Assembly (NCBI RefSeq): GCF_001050345.1
Contig: NZ_LFMW01000012.1
Coordinates: 372,001 to 436,000, forward strand
Source of the DNA: Pseudomonas fildesensis
GTDB lineage: Bacteria; Pseudomonadota; Gammaproteobacteria; Pseudomonadales; Pseudomonadaceae
DNA length: 64,000 nt
Reading direction: 5' to 3'
Part shown: piece by piece, positions 8,946-17,854 of the stretch
Numbering within the stretch: position 1 is the first letter of the stretch
Layout: each line of letters begins with the position of its first letter
Translations under genes and position numbers: made by a program
Notes under the pieces: model-generated
What the model saw: only the letters and a program-made list of their open reading frames with translations
Told to the model about the DNA's origin: nothing
The model's database searches: none

Positions 8946-9697
8946 CAGCGGCTCTCCTTGTGGCTACGGCGTGCGGTCAGGCGCTGGTGCCAGGTGGTGA
9001 CCAGTGCGCTGTCCTCAGGCTGTGCGAGGTAGGCCGCCAGCAGTTGGCGCACCTGCGCATCCGAGCACTGCGGCGCACGGCGCAACAGTGGTTCAAGGTC
9101 CTTGACCCGATCACGCCAGCCAAACAACAACGGGCGGGTTTTCTCCAGGTCGATCAACTGCGCGGCATAACTGTCGCCGATGGCCTGCAAGAAAATATGC
9201 TTGGGGTAAAAACAGCCGTGCACCTGGCCCACGCTGTGCAGCCGACGCGCCAACTCGCCGCAAGCTTGCAGGATGGCACGGTGCTGGGCATCGCTCAGTT
9301 GCGACCACTGCTCCAGCAACGAATCCAGGTCATTCCAGCCGTCGAGGGCACGGGTCAGCAGCATTGCGCGGCGTTCGCCCTGAACCTTGCGCTCGCCGAA
9401 AAACGCCGCCTGCAAGGCCGGAATGCCCAGCGCGCGGTAACGGCTGATATTGCGAAACTCACGGGCAAAGCTCGGCTCGCCAAACGGGCTGTGCAAGGTA
9501 CGCGTGAGGTAGTTGCTCTGGCGCTTGAGGTAATAACCGCGGCCTTCGAGCTCCAGGCGGAACACGCTGCTCCAGCCGCCACGGCTGGTATTCGGCTCAT
9601 CCACCGCGTCCAATCGCTTGGCCCACAGGGCGTCGAAAGTCGCGAGGCCGTTGCGCTCAAGCAAAGCGCGGTCTTCGGCCGCCAGGAAGTCACTCAT
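8945..9697 (-). CDS. LPS core kinase-fold protein (PA5007-like)
   Basis: A 250-residue protein starting MSDFLAAEDRALLERNGL. It has a glycine/aromatic kinase lobe (GRGYYLKRQSNYL, with a candidate nucleotide-binding lysine) and a catalytic-loop-like HGCFYPKHIFL followed by AQLIDLEKTRP, as in WaaP-type LPS kinases. The usual catalytic aspartate position is altered here (HGCFYP, compare HRDCYI in WaaP), so it may be a divergent or inactive kinase. The start at 9697 was chosen because it gives a 4-base ATGA overlap with wapP; an upstream in-frame ATG would overlap that gene deeply. It is in the waaF-to-kinase operon. Confidence 0.8.
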   Translation of the reverse strand: MSDFLAAEDRALLERNGLATFDALWAKRLDAVDEPNTSRGGWSSVFRLELEGRGYYLKRQSNYLTRTLHSPFGEPSFAREFRNISRYRALGIPALQAAFFGERKVQGERRAMLLTRALDGWNDLDSLLEQWSQLSDAQHRAILQACGELARRLHSVGQVHGCFYPKHIFLQAIGDSYAAQLIDLEKTRPLLFGWRDRVKDLEPLLRRAPQCSDAQVRQLLAAYLAQPEDSALVTTWHQRLTARRSHKESR

Positions 9698-10428
9698 TCG
9701 CGTCCCTCGAAAAACTTCACCACATGGCGAATTCGCTGTTTGTCCGACGCACTCAGGTGCGTGCGTTGGCGGTACTGCATGTAGAAGCGCAGGCGCTGGG
9801 TGGCCGACAGGTGATACTTGGCGACCTTGTCCAGGCAGGCCAGGTCCTTGGTGATGCGGTACTTGAGCCAGAAACCGCGCCAAAAATCACCGTTGGGGCA
9901 GTCGATCAGGTACAGGGTCGCCTGGTTGTCGATCAGCAGGTTGCGCCACTTCAAATCGTTATGCGTGAAGCGATGGTCATGCATCGTGCGCGTATATTCG
10001 GCGAGCTGACGGCTGACGGCGTCGACCCATTTCGGGTCCTTGAGACGCGCGTCGTTGCGCTCGGCCAGCGCCGACAAATCTTCGGTCTGGGCCAGCTCGC
10101 GGGTGATCATCGCCCCACGGTCGTAGGCCAGGCCGTTGCGTTCCAGGCCCCAGGCCACCACGTCGGCGGTTGGAATGCCCCACTTCGCGAAACGCTTGAG
10201 GTTCTGCCATTCGGATTTGACCCGAGGCTTACCCAAGTAGCGACGCAGGCCCTTGCCGGCACCGACATAGCGCTTCACGTAATAATTAACCCCGCCGCGC
10301 TCCACCCGGATCACTTCCGACAGCGGGTCGCGGGTCAGGCGCTCGCCCTGCAAGGCGAATACCGCCTCAAGGCTTCCAAAATCATCCGCCAGGGCGGCAT
10401 AGGCAGGTTCCAGAATCCAACCCGCCAT
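9694..10428 (-). CDS. wapP: LPS core kinase WapP-like
   Basis: A 244-residue LPS kinase-family protein. The N-terminal lobe has NYYVKRY, giving a candidate ATP-binding lysine near residue 50. The catalytic loop reads FTHNDLKWRNLLI and the metal motif LYLIDCPNG. The position right after waaP and the length match P. aeruginosa PA5008 (WapP), thought to phosphorylate heptose in the inner core. The ATG at 10428 shares one base with the waaP stop. Catalytic residues look intact, unlike the downstream PA5007-like gene. The exact phosphorylation site is inferred. Confidence 0.85.
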   Translation of the reverse strand: MAGWILEPAYAALADDFGSLEAVFALQGERLTRDPLSEVIRVERGGVNYYVKRYVGAGKGLRRYLGKPRVKSEWQNLKRFAKWGIPTADVVAWGLERNGLAYDRGAMITRELAQTEDLSALAERNDARLKDPKWVDAVSRQLAEYTRTMHDHRFTHNDLKWRNLLIDNQATLYLIDCPNGDFWRGFWLKYRITKDLACLDKVAKYHLSATQRLRFYMQYRQRTHLSASDKQRIRHVVKFFEGRE

Positions 10429-11234
10429 CAGAGCGCATCCCCGTAGCGTTGTTTACGTGCATAGAGTTTGTCGGCCTTGCCTTGAAGCCACAGCAACAGG
10501 GCGTTTTCTTCGGCCAGTATCTGGCGCAGCGGCTGCTGGAAGTAGCCCTTGAGGAAGCGCAGTTTGTCGCGACGGGTCAGGCCGATATCCAGCGCCGAGA
10601 AGTACAGCGCGGCCAGGTCCTTGTCGCGCCAGCGATGGCTGGTCTTGTCGCGGGTCTGGGCACGGTGCAGGTCGATCAGCGACAACTTGAAGTGATCGGG
10701 CGTGACCGGCGTGTCGGTGTGCAGCAGGAAGTGGCAGATGTAGCAGTCGCGGTGGTTGACCCCGCCGCGATGCATCATGCCGGTCATGCGCGCCACTTCG
10801 GCGATCAGCGCACGCTTGAGGCGTGGCTCGGGCGGCTGCTTGAGCCAATTGATGCTGAAATCTTCAAGGCTGACGGTGGGCGCCAGCTCTTCAGTGATGA
10901 TGAACGAGTGCTGGTCGGCCGGGTTGCTGCCGCGCTCGCCATAGGCCACGGCGGTCATGGTCGGCACGCCGATTTCCTGCAGGCGCTGGATGGCCTGCCA
11001 CTCCTGGCCCGCGCCGAGTACCGGCAGCTTGGCGGTGACCAGATTCTTGACGATCTCACCCCAGCCAACGCCACGGTGGATCTTCACAAAGTAGCCACGG
11101 CCCTCCACCTCGGTGCGCAAGGTGCGGCGGGCTTCCAGTTCGCGGTACACCTCGCCTTCCAGACGCTCGACTTCGGCGAACGCATCGCGCCCGTCCCAGA
11201 GGGTCTTGAACGGTTCGGCAAGCATCAACTTCAT
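10428..11234 (-). CDS. waaP: Lipopolysaccharide core heptose kinase WaaP
   Basis: A 268-residue kinase that phosphorylates heptose I of the LPS inner core on the cytoplasmic side, using ATP. The catalytic loop VNHRDCYICHFLLH places the aspartate at residue 163, the residue reported as catalytic in P. aeruginosa WaaP, and LSLIDLHRAQ supplies the metal-binding motif. Residues 45-51 (EGRGYFVKI) carry the nucleotide-binding lysine region. Length and operon position (after waaG, before wapP) are as in other pseudomonads. The ATG at 11234 overlaps the waaG stop by four bases. In P. aeruginosa waaP is essential, because core phosphates are needed for LPS export. Confidence 0.95.
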   Translation of the reverse strand: MKLMLAEPFKTLWDGRDAFAEVERLEGEVYRELEARRTLRTEVEGRGYFVKIHRGVGWGEIVKNLVTAKLPVLGAGQEWQAIQRLQEIGVPTMTAVAYGERGSNPADQHSFIITEELAPTVSLEDFSINWLKQPPEPRLKRALIAEVARMTGMMHRGGVNHRDCYICHFLLHTDTPVTPDHFKLSLIDLHRAQTRDKTSHRWRDKDLAALYFSALDIGLTRRDKLRFLKGYFQQPLRQILAEENALLLWLQGKADKLYARKQRYGDAL

Positions 11235-12355
11235 GGTTTTGGCTCCGCCAGAATCACATCCGCCGCGTGCTGCGGCATGCTATAGAGGTCGGCCGTCTCG
11301 GCAAAGGCCAACCCGTTGCGGCCCCAGGCCGCGCGCTGTGCAGAGTCGGTCAGCATTCGCGCCAGGTACTGGTTGAGCTGCGTCTGTTCAAACGGCTCAT
11401 CCAGCACCAGGCCACTGTCGGCTTCGGCGATGTAGTGGGCATAACCACACACGGCCGAGACCAGCACCGGCAACCCGGCCACCAGGGCTTCGAGCAATAC
11501 GGTACCGGTGTTTTCGTTGTACGCCGGGTGGATCAACAGGTCGGCGCCCAACAGGAAACGCGGGATATCGCTGCGGCCCTTGAGGAACTGGACGTTGTCG
11601 CCAAGGCCCAGTGTCGCACTCTGCAATTGGAATACTTTGGGGTCGTCCTGGCCAATTACAAACAGGCGTGTGCGTTTGCGCAGTTCCGAGGGCAATGCGG
11701 CCAGCGCCTTGAGGCTGCGGTCGACGCCCTTGGTCTTGAAGCCCGAGCCGATTTGCACCAGCAGCAGGTCGTCATCACCGAGGTTGAATTCCTTGCGGAA
11801 GTCTTCGCGAATCTCGGCTGCGTTCGGCGGTGCGCGACGGTCCTGGGCAATGCCCGGCGGCAACAGGTGGAAGCGCTCGAGCGGCGTGTCGTAATGCTTG
11901 ATGAACAGCGGTTGCTGGACCTCGGAGATCATCAGGACTTCGGTCTTGGCGTCCTTGGCGAACACCGCGCGCTCGTATTCGGCAAAGTGGCGGTAGCGGC
12001 CAAAACTGCGGTACAGCGAATGGCGCAGGTTTTGCGCCTTGTCTTCAAAGCAGCCATCGGCGGCGTAGTACACGTCCAGGCCGGGCATTTTGTTGAAACC
12101 GATCAAGCGGTCCACCGGGCGCTTGGCCAGGTCGGCTTCCATCCAGGCGCTGAGCTTCTCGTTGCGCCGATGGTTGAAGAACGCCTTGACCGGCGCCACA
12201 AGCACTTCGAAGCCCGGCGGGATGTCACCTTCCCAGATCAGCGTGTAGACACGAATGGTGTGGCCGCGCTGCTGGCACTCCAGGGCAATGCGCATGAAGT
12301 CGCGCTGCAGGCCACCGAAGGGGAAATACTTGTACAGAACAAAAGCCAGTTGCAT
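11231..12355 (-). CDS. waaG: LPS core glycosyltransferase WaaG
   Basis: A 374-residue GT-B, GT4-family glycosyltransferase. The N-terminus MQLAFVLYKYFPFGGLQRDFMRI is the typical WaaG acceptor-domain start with the glycine-rich FGGLQ loop. The nucleotide-sugar motif EALVAGLPVLVSAVCGYAHYI lies near residues 285-310 and contains the E-x7-E-like donor site. In Pseudomonas WaaG adds galactosamine to heptose II of the inner core; in enterics it adds glucose. It is translationally coupled: one base shared with the waaC stop upstream and four with the waaP start downstream. Confidence 0.95.
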   Translation of the reverse strand: MQLAFVLYKYFPFGGLQRDFMRIALECQQRGHTIRVYTLIWEGDIPPGFEVLVAPVKAFFNHRRNEKLSAWMEADLAKRPVDRLIGFNKMPGLDVYYAADGCFEDKAQNLRHSLYRSFGRYRHFAEYERAVFAKDAKTEVLMISEVQQPLFIKHYDTPLERFHLLPPGIAQDRRAPPNAAEIREDFRKEFNLGDDDLLLVQIGSGFKTKGVDRSLKALAALPSELRKRTRLFVIGQDDPKVFQLQSATLGLGDNVQFLKGRSDIPRFLLGADLLIHPAYNENTGTVLLEALVAGLPVLVSAVCGYAHYIAEADSGLVLDEPFEQTQLNQYLARMLTDSAQRAAWGRNGLAFAETADLYSMPQHAADVILAEPKP

Positions 12356-13416
12356 CAGTGCAGCTCCTCAGCCAGTAACAACGTGCTCAGTCGGCTTGCC
12401 ACACGCTCAGGGTTCAAGCGCGTGAAGCACAGGGGCGACTCGCGCTTGATGTCGAACCGACGCAGGTCGTCGGCCGTCGGTTGATAGGTACAGTGTTTTT
12501 GCAGGCACGGGGCGCATTGCCAATCACTGGCCAGATGAATCTGCGCCTTGCCATAGGCACCGGTAAGGCCCGGGTTGGTGGGGCCAAACAGGGAAATCGT
12601 CGGCACATCCAGCGCAGCGGCCAGGTGACCGAGGCCAGTGTCCACCGCCACACAGGCGCGGGCGCCGGCCAACACACGGGCTACGCCGGCCAGGTTCAAT
12701 TTTGGCAGTACTTCGGCGTTTTTCAGGCCTTGGGCCAGCCGCTCGGCGCGGGCTTTTTCGGCGGCGTTGCCCCACGGCAACTTCACGTCCACGCCCAGGC
12801 GGCCCATGCGCTCGGCCAGCTCGCGCCAGTAGGCTTCAGGCCAGTGCTTGGTGTCCCAGGTGGTGCCGTGCAGCAGCAGCACGAAAGGCTTTTTCGGCGG
12901 CAGGCCGAGCAACTTGTCGACGCTCAGGCCGTAGTCGCCCAAGCCTTTGGGCAGGTCGTAGCCCAGGGCAACCGCGAACAACTGGCGCAAACGTTCCACC
13001 GCATGCTGCCCACGGGCGACTGCCAGGCGCCGCGAGTAGAAGCGCGCCGCGATCGGCTCACGGGCAGAGTCCCTGTCGAAACCGGCCACCGGGGCGCGTA
13101 CATAGCGGGTCAGCCAGGCGCTTTTCAGCAGGCCCTGGGCGTCGATCACCAGGTCATATTGGGTCGACTGGATACGCTGCTTGAAACGCCGCCATTCGCC
13201 GCTCTTGATGGTTTGCCAGATATTTTTGCGCCAGCGGCGAATCGCCACTGGGATCACCTTGTCGACCGCAGGGTGCCAGGTCGGGATTTCGGCAAAACCT
13301 TCTTCCACCACCCAGTCGAATTGAATGCCCGGGATCGCCCGCGCTGCGTCGGTCAGCGCCGGCAAGGCGTGGATCACGTCGCCCAGGGATGAGGTCTTGA
13401 TTACCAATACTCGCAA
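12355..13416 (-). CDS. waaC: LPS heptosyltransferase I WaaC
   Basis: A 353-residue GT9-family heptosyltransferase that adds the first heptose to Kdo2-lipid A. The N-terminal motif RVLVIKTSSLGDVIHALPAL and the C-terminal VAVDTGLGHLAAALDVPTISLFGPTNPGL are diagnostic. The start is a TTG at 13416, two bases after the waaF stop; the longer frame with an ATG at 13461 would run back into waaF and lacks family similarity. The unusual start codon and tight spacing suggest translational coupling to waaF. Confidence 0.95.
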   Translation of the reverse strand: MRVLVIKTSSLGDVIHALPALTDAARAIPGIQFDWVVEEGFAEIPTWHPAVDKVIPVAIRRWRKNIWQTIKSGEWRRFKQRIQSTQYDLVIDAQGLLKSAWLTRYVRAPVAGFDRDSAREPIAARFYSRRLAVARGQHAVERLRQLFAVALGYDLPKGLGDYGLSVDKLLGLPPKKPFVLLLHGTTWDTKHWPEAYWRELAERMGRLGVDVKLPWGNAAEKARAERLAQGLKNAEVLPKLNLAGVARVLAGARACVAVDTGLGHLAAALDVPTISLFGPTNPGLTGAYGKAQIHLASDWQCAPCLQKHCTYQPTADDLRRFDIKRESPLCFTRLNPERVASRLSTLLLAEELH

Positions 13417-13417
13417 A

Positions 13418-14452
13418 CTATCGGACCTCAACCACTGTGCCCTGCAACCGCTGCAAGGCATCGCTCACCGGTTGCGGCAGCAACTGCCGCAGGCAATTGT
13501 AGTGGCCGAAACGGCAGGTGCGGTCAAAGCACGGGCTGCAATCCAGGCCCAGGCGCACCACTTCGACCTTATCGGCCAACGGTGGCGTGAAACCGGGCGA
13601 CGTAGAGCCGTAAACCGCCACCAGTGGGCGGTTCAACGCGGCGGCGACGTGCATCAGGCCCGAGTCGTTGGACACCACCGAGTCAGCGCAAGACAGCAGG
13701 TCGATAGCCTCGGCCAACGAGGTGTCGCCACTGAGGTTGACCGCTTCTTCGCGAAGGCCGGGGATCAGGCGCTGGCGAATATCTTCGCCCACAGCGTGAT
13801 CGTTTTTCGAACCGAACAGCCACACCTGCCAGCCTTCGCGAATCTTCATCTCGGCCACTTTGGCGTAATGCTCCGACGGCCAGCGCTTGGACTCGCCAAA
13901 CTCGGCACCAGGGCAAAGTGCCAATACCGGCCGATCAAGCATCAGGCCGAACTTGGCCAGGGCCGCGTCGCGGGTCACCGGGTCAATTTGCAGGCTGGGG
14001 CGCGGGTAAGGCTTGGGCAACTCGGCACCCGGCGCGTAGGCCAGGGCCATGAAGCGTTCGATCATCAGCGGGTAGCGCGCCTTGTCCAGCGTGCGCACAT
14101 CATTGAGCAGCACGTAGCGAAACTCGCCACGCCAGCCGGTGCGCTTGGGGATGCCGGCAAAATACGGCACCAGCGCCGACTTGAGCGAGTTGGGCAACAA
14201 AATTGCCTGCTCATACTGGCCGGCCAGGGACTTGCCGATGCGACGGCGGGTCGCCAGTTCGAGGGCGCCATGGCCGAGCGGAAAGCTCAACGCCTTGCGC
14301 ACTTGCGGCATGCGTTCGAGGATCGGCCGGCTCCACTCAGGGGCGAGCACGTCGATCTGGCAGTCGGGATGACGCTGTTTCAGGCACTGGAACAGTGTCT
14401 GTGCCATCACCATGTCACCGACCCAACTGGGCCCAACGATCAGAATATTCAT
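13418..14452 (-). CDS. waaF: LPS heptosyltransferase II WaaF
   Basis: A 344-residue GT9-family enzyme that adds the second heptose of the LPS inner core. It starts MNILIVGPSWVGDMVMAQTLF and has the donor-site motif VVSNDSGLMHVAAALNRPLVAVYGSTSPGF near residues 245-275. An internal cysteine-rich stretch near the C-terminus (CSPCFDRTCRFG) is also typical. It is the first gene of the LPS core operon. The ATG at 14452 gives the family's length; an upstream ATG at 14608 would read through the hairpin and REP element. The start lies 18 bases after a strong hairpin. Confidence 0.95.
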   Translation of the reverse strand: MNILIVGPSWVGDMVMAQTLFQCLKQRHPDCQIDVLAPEWSRPILERMPQVRKALSFPLGHGALELATRRRIGKSLAGQYEQAILLPNSLKSALVPYFAGIPKRTGWRGEFRYVLLNDVRTLDKARYPLMIERFMALAYAPGAELPKPYPRPSLQIDPVTRDAALAKFGLMLDRPVLALCPGAEFGESKRWPSEHYAKVAEMKIREGWQVWLFGSKNDHAVGEDIRQRLIPGLREEAVNLSGDTSLAEAIDLLSCADSVVSNDSGLMHVAAALNRPLVAVYGSTSPGFTPPLADKVEVVRLGLDCSPCFDRTCRFGHYNCLRQLLPQPVSDALQRLQGTVVEVR

Positions 14453-14470
14453 GTAGTTTCCACAAACGAT

Positions 14471-14494
14471 GCGGGGAGGCTTATGCCTCCCCGC
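14471..14494. terminator. Perfect 10-bp hairpin upstream of waaF
   Basis: GCGGGGAGGC (14471-14480), loop TTAT, then GCCTCCCCGC (14485-14494). There is no good T-run on either side. It sits between the end of glnE and the start of waaF, both on the minus strand, so it may stop glnE transcripts or shape the waaF leader. Its role is uncertain. Confidence 0.5.
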
Positions 14495-14522
14495 CTCGAT
14501 AATTACTGTGGATCGCACTTTT

Positions 14523-14609
14523 TGTGGGGGCGGGCTTGCTCGCGATAGCATCACCGCGGTCCGATGGACGTACCGCAGCGCCTGCATCGAGAGCAAGCCC
14601 GCTCCCACA
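14523..14609. repeat. REP doublet (REPIN-type), GCGGGCTTGCTCGCGAT family
   Basis: Arms TGTGGGGGCGGGCTTGCTCG (from 14523) and GAGCAAGCCCGCTCCCACA (to 14609) face each other across about 40 bases. This variant differs from the GGGGGCTTGCTCCCGAT elements at 37274, 42105 and 50440. It lies between glnE and waaF. Confidence 0.8.
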
Positions 14610-14656
14610 TAAAGCCGGTTTCCACATTAGATTGGTATCGCCCAATTAATCGAGTA

Positions 14657-17596
14657 TCAGCTTAAACCCAGCGTTTGCCAGATTCGCATCACCTGCCGCC
14701 GTTCGTCGGCAAACTGATCCCCGGCAACCGTGCCAGCCTCGTTCTGCAAGGCCTGGCGGTGAGCGGCGGAACGGTAGGCTTTATACACCTCGCGCAGCAA
14801 ATGAGCATCGGCGGCGGGCATCAGCCCGACCTGCTCCAGGCCCTCCAGAATGCGAATATTGTCGGTGTAGCGCAGCAACGATGGATGTTGCGCAGACCAC
14901 GCCAAAGCGGCGTATTGCACCATAAATTCAATATCGACGATACCTCCGGCGTCCTGCTTGAGGTCGAACGCCGCCGTGGCCTCGAAGGCATTCGCGCCGG
15001 TACCGGCCGCCGTCGACTTGGTCCCCAGGTTGTCGCGCATCTTGGCGCGCATCTCGCTGACCTCCTGGCGCAGCTTCGCCAAGTCCCGCTCACGCCCCAG
15101 CACACGGGCCCGCACCTGCTCGAAGGCCGGCCCCACGTCCTGGCTGCCCACCAGCACCCGCGCCCGTATCAGCGCCTGATGCTCCCAGGTCCAGGCTTCA
15201 TTTTCCTGATAACGCGCGAACGCCCCCAGCGAACTCACCAGCAAACCGGATGCGCCGGAAGGTCGCAGGCGCATATCCACTTCATACAACTGCCCGGAGT
15301 TGGTCTGGGTGGTCAGCAGGTGAATGATCCGCTGGCCCAGGCGTGTGAAGAACTGCGCGCCGTCAATCGGTTTGGCGCCATCGGTTTCGGCTTGCGGGTC
15401 GCCATCGTGGATAAACACCAAATCCAGGTCCGAACCATGCCCGAGTTCGATCCCGCCGACTTTCCCATAACCGACAATGATGAAACCAGGGTCGCACAGG
15501 GTGCCGTCCAGCCGTTGCGGCGAACCGTGGCGCGCGACCGTCTGGCGCCAGGCCAGGGCCAGCACTTGTTCGAGAATGGCCTCGGCGAGCCAGGTCAGGT
15601 AGTCGCTGACTTTCATCAACGGCAGGCTGCCGGCGATTTCCGAGGCGGCCACGCGCAGGCGGTGGGCCAGCTTGAAGTGGCGCAGGGCTTCCATCTGCTG
15701 CTCAAGGTCGTCCTCGGGGATGCGCGTGAGGCGCTCGCGCAGCTCGGCGGCGAGTTCCGGCGCCAACGGTGGCTTGAACAGGCGGCCTTCGTTGAGTAGT
15801 TCATCCAGCAACAGCGGGAAGCGGGTGATCTGTTCGGCGATCCACGGGCTGGCGGCGCACAGGGTCAGCAGGCGGCGCAGTGCGTCGGGGTTTTCCGTGA
15901 GCAGCACCAGGTACGCAGAGCGGCGGGCGACGGCTTCGACCAAGGGCAATACACGTTCGAGTACCAGGTCGGGATTGGCGTGTTCGACAGCCTGGGCCAA
16001 CAGACGGGGGATAAACGCATCCAGCCGCTCACGCCCCAGGCGCTGCATGGCGCGCAATTGCGGGCTGCCACGCAGGCCGGCCAGGGCCTTGAGGGCCTTC
16101 GGCGCGTCGCTGAAGCCGCCTTCGGCCAACTGGCGACAGGCGGCCTCTTCGTCCTGGGATTCTTCCCACAGCGGCAACCACTCACCGCCCACGACCAACT
16201 CGCTTTCTTCTCCTTCTTCTTCGTCCGGATCGGCGATCACCTGGCGGAAGTGCCAGTCCACACGCCCACGCCAGTACATCAAGCGCTCATGGAACGCGGC
16301 CCAGTCGGCGAAACCGAGCATAAAGGCAATGCGCGCCTGGTCTTCCGGGGTGTCCGGGAGCATTTGCGTCTGGCGATCGGCGATCGCCTGGATCGCGTGT
16401 TCGGTGTAACGCAGGAATTCGTAGCCGTTGCGCAACTCGGCGATCACCGCCGGCGGCAGGTAACCCTGGCCCTCCAGGGTGCCGAGCACCTTGAGCAGCG
16501 GCCGCTGTTGCAGGCTGAGGTCGCGACCACCGTGGATCAGCTGGAACGCCTGGGCGATAAATTCCACTTCGCGGATGCCGCCCGAGCCGAGCTTGATGTT
16601 TTCGGCCATGCCCTTGCGCCGCACTTCCTGCTGGATCAGCTGCTTCATGGTGCGCAGCGCTTCGATGGCGGAGAAGTCCAGGTAACGGCGGTAAACGAAC
16701 GGGCGCAGCATATCGAGCAATTGCGCACCGGCGACCTGATCGCCGGCCACCACGCGCGCCTTGATCATGGCGTAGCGTTCCCAGTCGCGGCCCTGGTCCT
16801 GATAGTACTGCTCCAACGCGTTGAAGCTGAGCACCAGCGCGCCGGCCGAACCGTAGGGGCGCAGGCGCATGTCGACACGGAAGACAAAACCGTCGACGGT
16901 CATCGGGTCGAGGGCCTTGATCAATTTTTGACCAAGACGGATGAAAAACTCCTGGTTATCCAGGGAGCGCTTCACGCCCACCGTTTCGCCGCCCTCGGGG
17001 TAAGCGAAGATCAGGTCGATGTCGGACGACAGGTTCAGCTCCACGGCGCCGAGCTTGCCCATGCCGAGGATGACCATGTGCTGCGGCTCGCCGCTGCGTC
17101 GGCCGGTTGGCGTGCCGAATTGCGCGCAGTGACGCTGGTACAGCCATTGGTACGCCTGGTCGATGCTGGCGTCAGCCATGTCGGAGAGGTCGCGGCAGGT
17201 TTGCACCAAGTCGGCCTGGCGGGTCAGGTCGCGCCAGATGATGCGCACTTGCTGGCGCGTACGCTGGCGACGCAGCATACGGCCCAGCTCATCTTCTGTT
17301 TCGGCCTGTTGCACGGCACCGGCAATCTGCCCGCACAGCTCGCCCGGCGCAAAGCCACGGTCCAGCTCGCCCCAGGCCACCAGCTCGAGCAACATCAAAG
17401 GGTCACGAACGCTCTGTTCAATGACGAAATCACTGGCGGCGCACACGCGGGCGAAGTCGGCCCACCGTTGCGGCGTCCACGCACACAGTCCATGATCGTC
17501 GTCCAGCGCGGCCACTGCGTCACGAAATGACTGCTCGGCCCGCTGGGCAAATGGCAACAGAATGGCTGGCAGTTGGGCCAGCGTTGGAAGGCTCAT
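14657..17596 (-). CDS. glnE: Glutamine synthetase adenylyltransferase/deadenylase GlnE
   Basis: A 979-residue bifunctional enzyme that adds AMP to, or removes it from, glutamine synthetase in response to PII proteins, controlling nitrogen assimilation. Two nucleotidyltransferase domains are visible. The N-terminal deadenylylase half has LGMGKLGAVELNLSSDIDLIF near residue 175; the C-terminal adenylylase half has VGYGKVGGIELGHGSDLDLVF near residue 705. Each carries the S-D-x-D metal-binding pattern. Length matches the family. It is transcribed away from aceE, with 383 bases between the two starts. The frame is complete, starting MSLPTLAQLPAIL. Confidence 0.95.
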   Translation of the reverse strand: MSLPTLAQLPAILLPFAQRAEQSFRDAVAALDDDHGLCAWTPQRWADFARVCAASDFVIEQSVRDPLMLLELVAWGELDRGFAPGELCGQIAGAVQQAETEDELGRMLRRQRTRQQVRIIWRDLTRQADLVQTCRDLSDMADASIDQAYQWLYQRHCAQFGTPTGRRSGEPQHMVILGMGKLGAVELNLSSDIDLIFAYPEGGETVGVKRSLDNQEFFIRLGQKLIKALDPMTVDGFVFRVDMRLRPYGSAGALVLSFNALEQYYQDQGRDWERYAMIKARVVAGDQVAGAQLLDMLRPFVYRRYLDFSAIEALRTMKQLIQQEVRRKGMAENIKLGSGGIREVEFIAQAFQLIHGGRDLSLQQRPLLKVLGTLEGQGYLPPAVIAELRNGYEFLRYTEHAIQAIADRQTQMLPDTPEDQARIAFMLGFADWAAFHERLMYWRGRVDWHFRQVIADPDEEEGEESELVVGGEWLPLWEESQDEEAACRQLAEGGFSDAPKALKALAGLRGSPQLRAMQRLGRERLDAFIPRLLAQAVEHANPDLVLERVLPLVEAVARRSAYLVLLTENPDALRRLLTLCAASPWIAEQITRFPLLLDELLNEGRLFKPPLAPELAAELRERLTRIPEDDLEQQMEALRHFKLAHRLRVAASEIAGSLPLMKVSDYLTWLAEAILEQVLALAWRQTVARHGSPQRLDGTLCDPGFIIVGYGKVGGIELGHGSDLDLVFIHDGDPQAETDGAKPIDGAQFFTRLGQRIIHLLTTQTNSGQLYEVDMRLRPSGASGLLVSSLGAFARYQENEAWTWEHQALIRARVLVGSQDVGPAFEQVRARVLGRERDLAKLRQEVSEMRAKMRDNLGTKSTAAGTGANAFEATAAFDLKQDAGGIVDIEFMVQYAALAWSAQHPSLLRYTDNIRILEGLEQVGLMPAADAHLLREVYKAYRSAAHRQALQNEAGTVAGDQFADERRQVMRIWQTLGLS

Positions 17597-17802
17597 GGTC
17601 TATCCTTGATCGGCGCGTAAAGGGTGTGTTGTTGTGAACGCAGGCACCACGCCCGGTGAAGGACTGTCGAACAAAAGTTAGAAATAGCTGAAATTTCTTT
17701 AATTTTGGCAGGGAACATTAAACTTCTACCTTTTCTTGTTCGCAAAAGATCAACAATAACGATTATGCTCACCAGCCAGACCGGGCCATACGCTCAGTCT
17801 TG

Positions 17803-17817
17803 TGTAGTTTTACTACT
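17803..17817. promoter_or_regulatory. aceE operator 1 (TGTAGT-N3-ACTAC)
   Basis: TGTAGTTTTACTACT is a near-perfect palindrome around a 3-base centre. It overlaps the spacer and -35 area of a plausible aceE promoter (TTGTGT at 17800, TATACA at 17822). A second copy lies 52 bases downstream, centre to centre. See the findings for candidate regulators. Confidence 0.65.
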
Positions 17818-17819
17818 CG

Positions 17820-17827
17820 TATATACA
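17820..17827 (+). promoter_or_regulatory. Putative aceE promoter -10 region
   Basis: TATATACA at 17820-17827 lies between the two palindromic operators, with a weak -35-like TTGTGT at 17800-17805 about 16-17 bases upstream. No better sigma-70 match was seen in the glnE-aceE gap. This is inferred from spacing only. Confidence 0.4.
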
Positions 17828-17854
17828 TTCGAAAGGCTGAAATGGCCGACGATT

